Positions 42,248 through 50,646 are shown, counted from the stretch's first letter. The stretch is 64,000 nt of DNA from UBA1738 sp045538755 (GCA_045538755.1 JAZQEC010000006.1:47651-111650), one strand, 5' to 3'. The notes: generated by a model not told the origin, from the letters alone. Made by a program: numbers and translations.

Positions 42248-42823
42248 TTATATATTCTTGAAGTTCAATATATCAAGGTCAACCGCCTCATATTTTTCAA
42301 GATAATCAAGCATCTCATCGGCATTATCAAACACCTTATAAAGCTGCAGGCATTCCTCTTTCACAAAATCGTCTTCAATCGCTCTTTTCATCAAATTCAA
42401 AAGGTCACCGAAATAATTATTCACATTATAAACTACAATCGCTTTTGAATGACGTGAAAGTTGCTTTAGAGTAAGTATTTCAAAGAACTCATCAAATGTA
42501 CCTATTCCGCCAGGAGCCATTATAAATGCATCTGACATTTCTTCAAGCATTTTCTTGCGGTCACGCATTGTTTCCGGTCTTATGAGCTCTGTACAGCCTT
42601 CAAAAATCATACCATCAACATTGAAAAACGCCGGAGCAATACCTATAATTTCACCGCCTGCAGCGGCTGCGCCTTTTGCAGTTGCGCCCATTACACCTTC
42701 TGCACCTGCACCGAAAATAAGAGAATGTCCTCTTTTTGCCATTTTATATCCTAACTCTTCCGAAGCATCTTTAAACGATTTATCAATTAAATTACTTGAT
42801 GCACCATATACACATATTTTCAT
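42248..42823 (-). CDS. LOG family protein (TIGR00730 Rossmann fold, lysine-decarboxylase-like)
   Basis: A 191-residue Rossmann-fold protein of the LOG family; characterised members release the free base from nucleoside 5'-monophosphates. Signature motifs are VYGASSN, GHSLIFGAGAEGVMG, the Arg of MRDRK, and MAPGGIGTFDEFFE (the PGGxGTxxE motif). The ATG at 42823 has GGAAG before it; an extension to 42859 lacks family-like sequence. It converges on the transporter gene and stands alone. Older annotations as lysine decarboxylase are not supported. Confidence 0.88.
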   Translation of the reverse strand: MKICVYGASSNLIDKSFKDASEELGYKMAKRGHSLIFGAGAEGVMGATAKGAAAAGGEIIGIAPAFFNVDGMIFEGCTELIRPETMRDRKKMLEEMSDAFIMAPGGIGTFDEFFEILTLKQLSRHSKAIVVYNVNNYFGDLLNLMKRAIEDDFVKEECLQLYKVFDNADEMLDYLEKYEAVDLDILNFKNI

Positions 42824-42919
42824 AGCTACTTCCAACCTTTCTGTTTGCTTTGTTTCCACAAACGATAATACTAATATTATATACAGATTTTAACTCTATA
42901 AGTCTAATCAAACAAACTT

Positions 42920-44065
42920 TTATTCGTACAAATGCTCTAAAATGGACATAACCTCCATTTTTGACGGAACTCTCGGGTTTGTTTTTGTGCAGGCATCGGC
43001 TACTGCGTGCTCTGCCATTTTATCAATAGCATTAAAGTATTCAGTTCTATCGATGTTGCACTGCGAAATCGACAGCGGCATATTCATTTCCTTCATAAGG
43101 AACTGTATATAGCTGACCAAAGCTCTGACAGTTGTAATTTCATTGAAGTTATTAACACCCAAAAGCTTTGCCGCAGTAATATATTTTCTTACGCAAGGCG
43201 CATAAGCTGGTTTGCTCTTTGAATGCTTGTTAATATCCGAATTGTATTCAATTATATGCGGCAGGACCATTGCATTTGCTCTGCCGTGAGGTATATGAAA
43301 CTGCGCACCGATTGCGTGTGCAATACCGTGATTAAGTCCTAATGATGCTGAATTAAAAGCAAGTCCTGCAAGGCAAGATGCAACGTGCATTTTCTTTCTG
43401 GCATGAGTATCGTTATTGTCAAGATATGAACGCAAAAGAAATGTTCCGCATATTTCTATCGCCTTTTCTGCAACAGCATTCGAAAATTCATTGTTATTTG
43501 TGCTTACGAAAGCCTCCAGTGCGTGTGTTAAAACGTCCATACCAGTATCAGCAGTAACAGAGGCAGGTACGCTTTTTACAAGCTCTGCATCCAAGATTGC
43601 CTCTGTCGGGAGTAAATCTTCCGATACAAGCGGATATTTAATTCCTCTTTCTTTATCGGTAACAACAGCGAAACTTGTAACCTCACTTCCCGTCCCGCTT
43701 GTTGTTGGGATTGCGATAAGTGCGACAGTTTCGTCTCCTGTAACCTTCTTCGCAAATTCACGAATAGCCTTTGACTGATCAATCGCGCTTCCGCCGCCAA
43801 TGGCAATTATACATTCAGGCTTATATGCCACCATTTTTTCAACACCTGACGTAATCTTTTCAATGGGCGGATCCGGCACAACATCTGTAAATACATCAAA
43901 TTCGATGTTTGCATTGGTAAGACGGTATGTAACCATTTGAAGCATTCCGCTTTTTTCAATAAACGGATCAGTTATTACAAGAACACGCTTATATGGCAAC
44001 GCTTCAAGCCTGTCAAGTGCATTATCCCCGAAATAAATTTTTGTCTTTATATCAAAACTGTTCAT
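42920..44065 (-). CDS. Iron-containing alcohol dehydrogenase
   Basis: Group III NAD(P)-dependent alcohol dehydrogenase of 381 residues. N-terminal SFDIKTKIYFGDNAL, dinucleotide-binding AIGGGSAIDQSKAI, IPTTSGTGSEVT, and the metal site with Asp, then His residues in LNHGIAHAIGAQFHIPHG. These marks fit the 1-propanol/1,3-propanediol/butanol dehydrogenase family. The ATG at 44065 has GGGAG eight bases upstream. Substrate cannot be assigned. It lies divergent from malQ with no operon partner. Confidence 0.9.
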   Translation of the reverse strand: MNSFDIKTKIYFGDNALDRLEALPYKRVLVITDPFIEKSGMLQMVTYRLTNANIEFDVFTDVVPDPPIEKITSGVEKMVAYKPECIIAIGGGSAIDQSKAIREFAKKVTGDETVALIAIPTTSGTGSEVTSFAVVTDKERGIKYPLVSEDLLPTEAILDAELVKSVPASVTADTGMDVLTHALEAFVSTNNNEFSNAVAEKAIEICGTFLLRSYLDNNDTHARKKMHVASCLAGLAFNSASLGLNHGIAHAIGAQFHIPHGRANAMVLPHIIEYNSDINKHSKSKPAYAPCVRKYITAAKLLGVNNFNEITTVRALVSYIQFLMKEMNMPLSISQCNIDRTEYFNAIDKMAEHAVADACTKTNPRVPSKMEVMSILEHLYE

Positions 44066-44139
44066 TTCCTTAACTCCCATAAAATCATGCTGTTTCAAAC
44101 TATATTTTACTATATATTTTTGGAAATTTCAATATATTT

Positions 44140-44168
44140 TTGCTTTTTCCCGAATAATATGTTAAAAT
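44140..44168 (+). promoter_or_regulatory. Promoter of malQ
   Basis: TTGCTT (44140-44145), 17 bp, TAAAAT (44163-44168), about 40 bp before malQ. Confidence 0.55.
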
Positions 44169-44209
44169 GGTTATAAGAAATAGTTTTTACGAGAGGAAGT
44201 TTTGTTACA

Positions 44210-45679
44210 ATGAGAAAAGCCGGTATTTTAATGCACATTTCAAGCCTTCCAACCGACTACGGTATAGGTACTGTCGGAAAAGAAGCTTTTGAATTTGTAG
44301 ATTTTCTAAAACGTACGCATCAGAGCTGTTGGCAGGTTCTGCCGCTTACTCCGACTGAATTTGGTAACTCTCCTTATCAAAGCCCGAGCGTTTTTGCAGG
44401 AAACCCTCTGCTTATCGACCTTTTAACGCTCAAAAACGACGGTCTTTTACAAGAGGGCGACTTTGACGGAATCTTTTTTGGAAGTGATGCGGAAAAAGTA
44501 GACTTTGAGGCTGTAAAGGCCTACAAGTTTGATATTTTAGAAAAAGCCTTTTCACGATTTTCGGTCACTTTAGATTACAATTCATTTGCATCAGAAAATG
44601 CATTTTGGCTTGACAGCTATGCACTTTATATGGCAATAAAAGAATCCACTGACAAGCCTTGGTATGAATGGGAAGACGACATTAAAAACCGTACTCCCGA
44701 AGCAATATCAAAATACACAACCAACCTTTGGCAAAGGATTTCTTTCTACAAATTCCAGCAATATATATTTTACAGCCAGTGGAAAAAACTAAAGACTTAT
44801 GCGAACGAAAATGGCATAGAAATTATAGGCGATATTCCAATATATGTTGCGCTTGACTCAAGCGACGTCTGGACAAACAAAGCGCTGTTCCAGCTCGACA
44901 AAAACGGGCTACCAAAAAAAATTGCAGGATGTCCGCCCGACGCTTTTTCGGCTGACGGTCAGCTTTGGGGAAATCCACCTTATAATTGGAAAATAATGAA
45001 GCAGGACGGATATAACTGGTGGGTTAGCCGCATCAGTATGTGTATGAAGCTTTATGACATAATCAGAATTGATCACTTCCGCGGTTTTGAATCCTATTAC
45101 ACCGTGCCTTTTGGCGATAAAGATGCCAAAGGCGGAAGCTGGGAAAAAGGGCCTGGAATATCACTTTTTAAGACAATCAAAAACCGTATTCATGATGCAC
45201 AAATTATTGCCGAGGATTTAGGATATATCACCGATGAAGTCAGGGCCCTTTTAGCTGAATGTGGCTTCCCTGGAATGAAGGTACTGCAATTTGCGTTTGA
45301 CCCGTATAACGATAACCCGTATCTTCCCTACAACTATCCTGAAAACTGCGTTGCTTACACCGGCACCCACGACAATGATACAGTCATCGGTTGGTATAAA
45401 GAAGAGCCTAATAAGGAATTCATCCGTGATTATCTCGACGTAGGCACAGATGACTTGGTTCCTGTTGCTATGATTCGTACAATCCTTGCAAGCCGTGCCA
45501 AAATTGCAATAATTCCGATACAGGATTATCTTGGATACGGAAAACGAATGAACACGCCTGCAACCGCAAATGACGAAAACTGGAGCTATCGCATAAAAAA
45601 CGGTGCGTTGCATGATGGCGTCGCATATCATATAGAGCATTTAACGCGTCTTTACAAACGTGATTTGCATTTATTATAG
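44210..45679 (+). CDS. malQ: 4-alpha-glucanotransferase (amylomaltase)
   Basis: GH77 enzyme that transfers alpha-1,4-glucan segments in maltodextrin and glycogen use. The 489 residues are full length. N-terminal ISSLPTDYGIGT, CWQVLPLTPTEFGNSPYQSPS, GDIPIYVALDSSDVW, the nucleophile region IIRIDHFRGFESYY, the acid-base Glu in IIAEDLGYI, and the transition-state stabiliser in YTGTHDNDT. Monocistronic, closed by a hairpin. No other glycogen genes are nearby. Confidence 0.96.
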   Translation: MRKAGILMHISSLPTDYGIGTVGKEAFEFVDFLKRTHQSCWQVLPLTPTEFGNSPYQSPSVFAGNPLLIDLLTLKNDGLLQEGDFDGIFFGSDAEKVDFEAVKAYKFDILEKAFSRFSVTLDYNSFASENAFWLDSYALYMAIKESTDKPWYEWEDDIKNRTPEAISKYTTNLWQRISFYKFQQYIFYSQWKKLKTYANENGIEIIGDIPIYVALDSSDVWTNKALFQLDKNGLPKKIAGCPPDAFSADGQLWGNPPYNWKIMKQDGYNWWVSRISMCMKLYDIIRIDHFRGFESYYTVPFGDKDAKGGSWEKGPGISLFKTIKNRIHDAQIIAEDLGYITDEVRALLAECGFPGMKVLQFAFDPYNDNPYLPYNYPENCVAYTGTHDNDTVIGWYKEEPNKEFIRDYLDVGTDDLVPVAMIRTILASRAKIAIIPIQDYLGYGKRMNTPATANDENWSYRIKNGALHDGVAYHIEHLTRLYKRDLHLL

Positions 45680-45710
45680 TTTACTGTCGTGACCTTTCTG
45701 GCAATAATAA

Positions 45711-45756
45711 AAACCCCGTACACCGCTAAAACGGATATTGCACGGGGGATTTTTGT
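45711..45756 (+). terminator. Terminator of malQ
   Basis: CCCCGT (45714-45719) pairs with ACGGGG with an inner CCG/CGG pair, followed by T5; A-rich on the other side, so it may also serve the small minus-strand gene that ends at 45765. Confidence 0.75.
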
Positions 45757-45764
45757 GGACAAAT

Positions 45765-45908
45765 TTATTTAATTCTTGAAAGCAACCACTCAAGGCGACG
45801 TGCTTCTTTTATCAGCTCAGGAGATGATAGGTTTTCAAGTTTTTCCTTTTCTACAAGCTTATCAAACTCTGCTCTTAATTGGTTTCTTTTCTCGACACAA
45901 GTAATCAT
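45765..45908 (-). CDS. Spo0E-like small sporulation regulator (probable)
   Basis: A 47-residue helical protein with a strong ribosome site (AGGAGAG, seven bases before the ATG) and its own promoter. The pattern RAEFDKLVEKEKLENLSSPE followed by LIKEARRLEWLLSRIK resembles the two-helix Spo0E family of aspartyl-phosphate phosphatases (about 50-85 residues), which act on Spo0A-P. The family's SQELD signature is replaced by EARRL, so catalytic activity is doubtful. A non-catalytic relative or an unrelated small helical protein is possible. Confidence 0.55.
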   Translation of the reverse strand: MITCVEKRNQLRAEFDKLVEKEKLENLSSPELIKEARRLEWLLSRIK

Positions 45909-45937
45909 TTTTCATCTCTCCTTTTCTCTTTGACATC

Positions 45938-45966
45938 AATTTACCACAACAAAAAACTAAAGTCAA
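45938..45966 (-). promoter_or_regulatory. Sigma-A promoter of the Spo0E-like gene
   Basis: TTGACT (45961-45966), 17 bp, TAAATT (45938-45943) on the minus strand. The rest of 45967-46150 is AT-rich with nothing recognised. Confidence 0.65.
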
Positions 45967-46150
45967 TAGGATTTTACATTTTTTTCGCACAATCGTCCGA
46001 CAGCTTACGACATAAAATTTTAGCATATTACAAAATTTTGGAAAAACTGTATTTTTTCCTTTTTTTCAGCCAAAAATTTTACTGCCTTTTTTCACTCATA
46101 AAGCGACATAATTAATTTATTTTTTCCAAGAAAATTGAATATTTTTTCAT

Positions 46151-46179
46151 AAAAAGAAATCCGCAAAATGCGGATTTCT
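46151..46179 (-). terminator. Terminator of guaB
   Basis: AGAAATCCGCA (46155-46165) and TGCGGATTTCT (46169-46179); on the minus strand it ends in a T run. Confidence 0.92.
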
Positions 46180-46186
46180 GATTTTT

Positions 46187-47653
46187 TTACGCTTCTGAAC
46201 GGTAACTATAATTCGGAGCTTCTTTTGTGATATAGATATCGTGCGGATGGCTTTCTTTAAGCCCTGCACCTGTAATTCTTACAAACCTACCTCTTTCCTT
46301 AAGTTCAGGAATTGTCTTTGTTCCACAGTAGCCCATACCTGAACGCAGACCTCCTAGGAGCTGGAATATAGTATCAGAAACAGGTCCCTTATAAGGTACT
46401 CTTCCTTCAACGCCTTCAGGGACAAGCTTTTTAGAGCCAGTCTGGAAATATCTGTCTTTAGAGCCGCATTCCATCGCTGCGATAGAGCCCATACCACGGT
46501 AAACCTTAAAACGTCTGCCCTGATAAATCTCAAATTCTCCCGGACTTTCCTCACAGCCGGCCAAGAGGCTTCCCATCATAACTACGTCTGCACCTGCAGC
46601 GATTGCCTTTGGAATATCGCCTGAATATTTTAATCCGCCATCTGCAATGACAGGAATATTGTACTTTTTAGCAACCTGAGCCACGTCATAAATAGCTGTA
46701 ACCTGTGGACAACCGATACCTGCAACAACTCGTGTTGTACAGATTGAGCCCGGTCCTATACCAACTTTAACACAGTCCGCACCAGCCTTGATTAAAGCCT
46801 CAGCAGCTTCGCCTGTTGCAATATTTCCTGCAATCACAGGCACATTCGGATATGCCTTTTTAACTTCTTTTACCTTTTCAATGATGTTCTTTGAATGTCC
46901 GTGAGCAGAGTCAAGCACCAATACGTCAACACCTGCTTTTACAAGAGCATCAACTCTTTCTAAAATATCGTTTGTAACACCGATTGCCGCTCCGCACAAC
47001 AGTCTGCCGCTTGCGTCCTTTGCTGCATTAGGGTATTTAACCGCCTTTTCTATGTCCTTAATTGTAATAAGTCCCTGAAGCTTGTTATCCTTATCAACCA
47101 ACGGCAGCTTTTCAATTTTGTGCTTACTCAAAATGCTCTGTGCGTCTTCTAAGGTTGTCCCAACAGGCGCAGTAATTAAATTTTCGCTTGTCATTGCTTC
47201 TGCAATTTTCTTTGAAAAGTCTGTTTCAAATCTCAGGTCACGGTTTGTAATTATACCCACAAGCTTTCTTTCATCATCACAAATCGGAACTCCTGAAATT
47301 TTGTATCTGTGCATAAGGTCATCAGCATCTTTCAAGGTATGCTCTTTTGTAAGGCTGAACGGATTAGAAATAACACCGTTTTCTGAACGCTTAACCTTAT
47401 CTACTTCAAGTGCCTGTTGCTCAATAGTCATATTTTTGTGAATAACACCGATACCGCCTTCACGAGCCATTGCAATAGCCATTTCAGCTTCAGTAACGGT
47501 ATCCATAGCCGAACTCATCAGCGGAATGTGTAATTTAATTGTAGATGTAAGGTTAGTTTCAAGCTCAATCATATTAGGAGTTACGTCTGATTCCTGTGGA
47601 AGAAGAAGCACGTCATCATATGTGAGACCTTCTTTTGCAAACTTTTCTGTCAT
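46187..47653 (-). CDS. guaB: IMP dehydrogenase
   Basis: Oxidises IMP to XMP, the committed step to GMP. The 488 residues include the N-terminal barrel half (LTYDDVLLLPQESDV), a CBS pair (about 95-205), and the catalytic Cys loop (VGIGPGSICTTRVVAGIG), followed by GADVVMMGSLLAG and the flap region (YRGMGSIAAM). The ATG at 47653 has GGAGGG ten bases upstream; an ATG at 47671 overlaps that site. Monocistronic; no purine riboswitch in the short leader. Confidence 0.97.
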   Translation of the reverse strand: MTEKFAKEGLTYDDVLLLPQESDVTPNMIELETNLTSTIKLHIPLMSSAMDTVTEAEMAIAMAREGGIGVIHKNMTIEQQALEVDKVKRSENGVISNPFSLTKEHTLKDADDLMHRYKISGVPICDDERKLVGIITNRDLRFETDFSKKIAEAMTSENLITAPVGTTLEDAQSILSKHKIEKLPLVDKDNKLQGLITIKDIEKAVKYPNAAKDASGRLLCGAAIGVTNDILERVDALVKAGVDVLVLDSAHGHSKNIIEKVKEVKKAYPNVPVIAGNIATGEAAEALIKAGADCVKVGIGPGSICTTRVVAGIGCPQVTAIYDVAQVAKKYNIPVIADGGLKYSGDIPKAIAAGADVVMMGSLLAGCEESPGEFEIYQGRRFKVYRGMGSIAAMECGSKDRYFQTGSKKLVPEGVEGRVPYKGPVSDTIFQLLGGLRSGMGYCGTKTIPELKERGRFVRITGAGLKESHPHDIYITKEAPNYSYRSEA

Positions 47654-47688
47654 AATGTTATTTCCCTCCATTTTAATGTATTTTTTCT

Positions 47689-47717
47689 ATTTTACCAAAT
47701 TATCAGACTTTTTTCAA
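47689..47717 (-). promoter_or_regulatory. Sigma-A promoter of guaB
   Basis: TTGAAA (47712-47717), 17 bp, TAAAAT (47689-47694) on the minus strand. Confidence 0.7.
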
Positions 47718-47872
47718 TAGTTATTTTACATAACTTTCACTTTTTTTGTCAAAGTTTTTTATATATATTACTGTCTTTACCTAATATCCCTTATTTTTTC
47801 ACAGATTTACATAATTTAGAATATTATGTTAACATAGGCACTGCCTAAATTTAATTATAAGGAGATCAGTTT

Positions 47873-48046
47873 ATGGAAAAGTTATGCGAGTGCGGCTGCT
47901 TAGGATACGGCTACGTTCCAATTCAGGAATTTACCGCTGCCTATTCAGCAGAAGACGCACTGAAAAAAGGCTCTCTTTTTCCGGAGCTTGTTCTTACCAT
48001 AGAGGAATATGGAAAGGTATGTAAAGGATGTGGCAAAGCTCGATGA
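47873..48046 (+). CDS. cotJA: Spore coat associated protein CotJA
   Basis: A 57-residue protein matching the core of CotJA: YVPIQEFTAAYSAEDALKKG followed by SLFPEL, the family's YVPxQ-AYSxxxALxxGTLFPEL pattern. Around it are Cys-rich ends (CECGCLGYGY; CKGCGKAR). AAGGAG lies eight bases before the ATG. Its stop overlaps the cotJB start (ATGA). It is the first gene of the cotJA-cotJB-cotJC coat operon, mother-cell expressed under sigma-E in Bacillus. A CATAATTTA upstream (near 47810) vaguely resembles a mother-cell sigma -10, but no clear promoter is seen. Confidence 0.85.
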   Translation: MEKLCECGCLGYGYVPIQEFTAAYSAEDALKKGSLFPELVLTIEEYGKVCKGCGKAR

Positions 48047-48297
48047 GTCAGAATGAATTAAAGCTTGCCCTCCAGAGCTATCGCTTTGCGGCACATGATA
48101 TGCTCCTTTACCTCGACACTCATCCCCATGATGAAAAGGGCTTCGCTCTTTACAGAGCTCTTGTAGCCAAAGCTCGTGAGCTTAAAGAATCTTATCAGCG
48201 TAAATACGGTCCGCTATGTGCAATGTCTGCGGCTGATTATGATGAATTTAAATGGCTTGAAAGCCCTTGGCCTTGGGAAAAAGGAGGTAATGCATAG
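48043..48297 (+). CDS. cotJB: Spore coat protein CotJB
   Basis: An 84-residue protein with the CotJB pattern: a helical start (ELKLALQSYRFAAHDMLLYL), LDTHPHDEKGFALY, RKYGPLCAMSA and the ending WLESPWPWEKGG. Overlaps cotJA by four bases and cotJC by one, so translation is coupled. An AAGGAGG inside its last codons serves as the cotJC ribosome site. It is complete; the break in the operon is only in cotJC. Confidence 0.9.
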   Translation: MSQNELKLALQSYRFAAHDMLLYLDTHPHDEKGFALYRALVAKARELKESYQRKYGPLCAMSAADYDEFKWLESPWPWEKGGNA

Positions 48298-48407
48298 TGT
48301 TTAGTTATGATAAGTTTTTACAGTATCCTGTTAAAATCAGAAACAAAAATCCTCAGCTTGCGTCCCTAATTGCAACTCAGTATGGAGGAGCTTACACCGT
48401 AAATTAA
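48297..48407 (+). pseudogene. cotJC: 5' part of cotJC, cut by the recombination site
   Basis: GTG start with AAGGAGG nine bases upstream. The frame reads MFSYDKFLQYPVKI, then NPQLASLIATQYGG, which is the N-terminus of CotJC (31 residues). It then departs from the family at the core GTATGGAGGA (48380-48389), continues AYTVN and stops. The metal-binding body of the protein is missing here and is found at 25911-26411 on the minus strand. As it stands the gene can give only a 36-residue peptide. An inversion of 26422-48379 would restore the whole gene in frame. Confidence 0.92.
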
Positions 48408-48412
48408 GATTT
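48370..48412 (+). other. Recombination site 2 (attachment half-site pair in cotJC 5' part)
   Basis: Core GTATGGAGGA (48380-48389) with cotJC sequence to its left and, to its right, the arm CCGTAAATTAAGA (48397-48409). This arm equals, bar one inserted base, the arm CCGAAATTAAGA at 26424-26435 beside site 1. In the product formed by joining the two arms around one core they face each other as an inverted repeat. Confidence 0.85.
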
Positions 48413-48426
48413 TTTTGCATAGAAAT

Positions 48427-48451
48427 AATCCACCCGTATAACAGGTGGATC
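48427..48451. terminator. Hairpin between cotJC 5' part and the glycosyltransferase gene
   Basis: AATCCACC and GGTGGAT arms with a 9-10-nt loop; convergent genes end on both sides. The T-tract is weak on either strand, although T7 lies just after the cotJC stop. Confidence 0.6.
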
Positions 48452-48455
48452 ATTA

Positions 48456-49406
48456 TCATTCTTCGTTTAAAATTATTGATTCAATTATATATTTAGGTCT
48501 GTGTTTTGTTTCAAGATAAATTTTTCCTACATATTCTCCCACAACACCAAGCATAAGCATTTGAAGTCCGCCAATCGCCCAAATTGATACACCAAGGCTT
48601 GCCCAACCGCTGACGGTGTTTCCGAGCGAGTGCTCAACAATACAGTATATAAGCATTAAAATACTTACCAAAAACGATAAAACTCCTAACACAAATGCCA
48701 TTTTTATCGGTCGAACGCTAAATGAGGTTATGCCCTCCATAGCAAAAGCGAGCATCTTTTTAAGAGGATATTTTGATTCTCCTGCAAAGCGTTTATCCCT
48801 TGTATACTCGACAATGCTTGACGGATAGCCGATTTGTGGGACTATTCCGCGAAGGAAAGTGTTTACCTCATCAAATTCCGCTAAACCTTCCAACGCACGT
48901 TTGCTCATAAGACGATAATCAGCGTGGTTAAAAACAATGTCAACACCCATCATCTTCATCAACTTATAAAATCCCTCTGCTGTGAATTTTTTAAAGAAGG
49001 TATCCTTTTTTCTATCATTGCGAACGCCATACACAATGTCCGAGCCGCCTGCAAATTCATCAATGAACTTTTCAATAACACCTATATCGTCCTGAAGGTC
49101 TGCATCCATAGAAATAGCCGCATCGGCATAATTCTTCGCTGTCATCAGCCCTGCCAGAAGTGCATTTTGGTGTCCTCTGTTTCTTGAAAGATTTATTCCT
49201 GCAAAAATTTTATCCTCCTTGCAAAGTTTCTTTATCATTTCAAGAGTTCTGTCTTTTGAGCCGTCATTCACAAAGGCAATTCTGCTGTTTTTTGAAATCT
49301 TCTTTCGCGAAATAAGGTCTTTCATCAGTTCTGATGTCCTTTTTGCAGTCTCTAAAATCACTTCTTCTTCATTATAGCACGGTATTACAAGCCAAATTGT
49401 GTTCAT
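48456..49406 (-). CDS. Glycosyltransferase family 2 (dolichol/undecaprenyl-phosphate sugar transferase-like)
   Basis: GT2 enzyme of 316 residues: a cytoplasmic catalytic domain (VIPCYNEEEVILETAKR, NDGSKDRT, the DxD-type SMDADLQDD, and FAGESKYPLKKML before the membrane part) and two C-terminal transmembrane helices (about 233-258 and 268-292). This is the layout of GtrB/DPM1-like enzymes that make polyprenyl-phosphate-linked sugars for wall polymers. It follows wecB by 20 bp on the same strand. Confidence 0.9.
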   Translation of the reverse strand: MNTIWLVIPCYNEEEVILETAKRTSELMKDLISRKKISKNSRIAFVNDGSKDRTLEMIKKLCKEDKIFAGINLSRNRGHQNALLAGLMTAKNYADAAISMDADLQDDIGVIEKFIDEFAGGSDIVYGVRNDRKKDTFFKKFTAEGFYKLMKMMGVDIVFNHADYRLMSKRALEGLAEFDEVNTFLRGIVPQIGYPSSIVEYTRDKRFAGESKYPLKKMLAFAMEGITSFSVRPIKMAFVLGVLSFLVSILMLIYCIVEHSLGNTVSGWASLGVSIWAIGGLQMLMLGVVGEYVGKIYLETKHRPKYIIESIILNEE

Positions 49407-49426
49407 ATAATACTCCTTTCAAGGGT

Positions 49427-50521
49427 TTAGTCCTGCTCTAAAATATCTGCTATCCTCTTGCAAGCAAAGCCGTCTCCATACGGATTTGAAGCATGACTCA
49501 TCTTTTCATATTCCATTTCACTTTCAAGCAACGTCTTGAATTCTTTATAGATTGTTTCTTCTTCAGTTCCGACAAGCTTTAAAGTTCCTGCTTTAATTCC
49601 TTCAGGGCGTTCTGTTGTATCACGCATTACCAAAACAGGCTTTCCGAGCGATGGCGCTTCCTCCTGTATTCCGCCGCTGTCTGTCAAAATTAAATAGCTG
49701 GCATTAAGGAAATTGTGAAAATCAAGTACATCCAGCGGTTCAATTATGCGAATTCTGTCACAATCACCAAGTATTTCGTTCGCCGTTTCTCTTACAGCAG
49801 GATTCATATGAATAGGATAAATTGCTTTTATATCAGGATGTTCGTCAATGATTCTTTTAATAGCACGGAACATATTCTTCATCGGCTCACCGAGATTTTC
49901 GCGTCGGTGTGCTGTAATCATAATCAGGCGCGAATCCTTTGCCCAATCAAGTTCAGGATGAGAATAATCACTGCGGATTGTTGTTTTTAAAGCATCAATA
50001 GCCGTATTTCCTGTAACAAAAATGCTCGCAGGATCCTTACCTTCACGCAAAAGATTTTCTTTTGAAAGCTCTGTCGGTGCAAAGTTGTATTTTGAAACTA
50101 TACCCACAGCTTGTCTGTTAAACTCTTCAGGATATGGTGAGTAAATATTATATGTTCTAAGGCCTGCCTCAACGTGCCCCACTGGTATTTGCAGATAGAA
50201 GCACGCAAGTGCAGTTACAAAAGTTGTGCTTGTGTCGCCGTGTACCAAAACAACCGACGGTCTTTCCTTTTCAAGAACCTCTTTTATTTTGGTTAATATA
50301 TTTGTTGTTATATCAAATAAAGTCTGCTTGTCCTTCATAACAGAAAGGTCATAATCAGGCTTAACCGAAAATGCTTCCAAAACAACATCCAGCATTTGAC
50401 GGTGCTGGCCTGTTACACAGACAACTGTTTCAATATTTTTTCTGCTTTTAAGTTCGTTCACAAGCGGACACATTTTAATTGCCTCTGGTCTTGTACCAAA
50501 CACAAGCATCACTTTTTTCAT
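49427..50521 (-). CDS. wecB: UDP-N-acetylglucosamine 2-epimerase (non-hydrolysing)
   Basis: Interconverts UDP-GlcNAc and UDP-ManNAc, the precursor of teichoic-acid linkage units and other wall polymers. The 364 residues are full length. N-terminal VMLVFGTRPEAIKMCPLV, VVCVTGQHRQMLD, VLVHGDTSTTF, HVEAGLRT, TAHRRENLGEPM, LTDSGGIQEEAPSLGKPVLV and RDTTERPEGI. Operon with the downstream glycosyltransferase, suggesting envelope glycan synthesis. Confidence 0.96.
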   Translation of the reverse strand: MKKVMLVFGTRPEAIKMCPLVNELKSRKNIETVVCVTGQHRQMLDVVLEAFSVKPDYDLSVMKDKQTLFDITTNILTKIKEVLEKERPSVVLVHGDTSTTFVTALACFYLQIPVGHVEAGLRTYNIYSPYPEEFNRQAVGIVSKYNFAPTELSKENLLREGKDPASIFVTGNTAIDALKTTIRSDYSHPELDWAKDSRLIMITAHRRENLGEPMKNMFRAIKRIIDEHPDIKAIYPIHMNPAVRETANEILGDCDRIRIIEPLDVLDFHNFLNASYLILTDSGGIQEEAPSLGKPVLVMRDTTERPEGIKAGTLKLVGTEEETIYKEFKTLLESEMEYEKMSHASNPYGDGFACKRIADILEQD

Positions 50522-50615
50522 AGTTTTCCCTCCATACGAAAGTACACTTTAGTTAATATTATTAATCAAAAAATCTTAATTCATTATACCATACCCTGCC
50601 ATTTTAGTCAATAAT

Positions 50616-50645
50616 AAAAGACCTGAACTGCTTCAGGTCTTTTTC
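50616..50645 (-). terminator. Terminator of the CofE-like gene
   Basis: AAAAGACCTGAA (50616-50627) and TTCAGGTCTTTT (50632-50643), loop CTGC; A/T runs on both sides make it bidirectional. Confidence 0.9.
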
Positions 50646-50646
50646 A

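Noticed and set aside
50525..50540. A third copy of the recombination core (CGTATGGAGG on the minus strand)
   Set aside because: It matches nine of the ten core bases but is the ribosome site region of wecB, has no arm sequence around it and no split gene.
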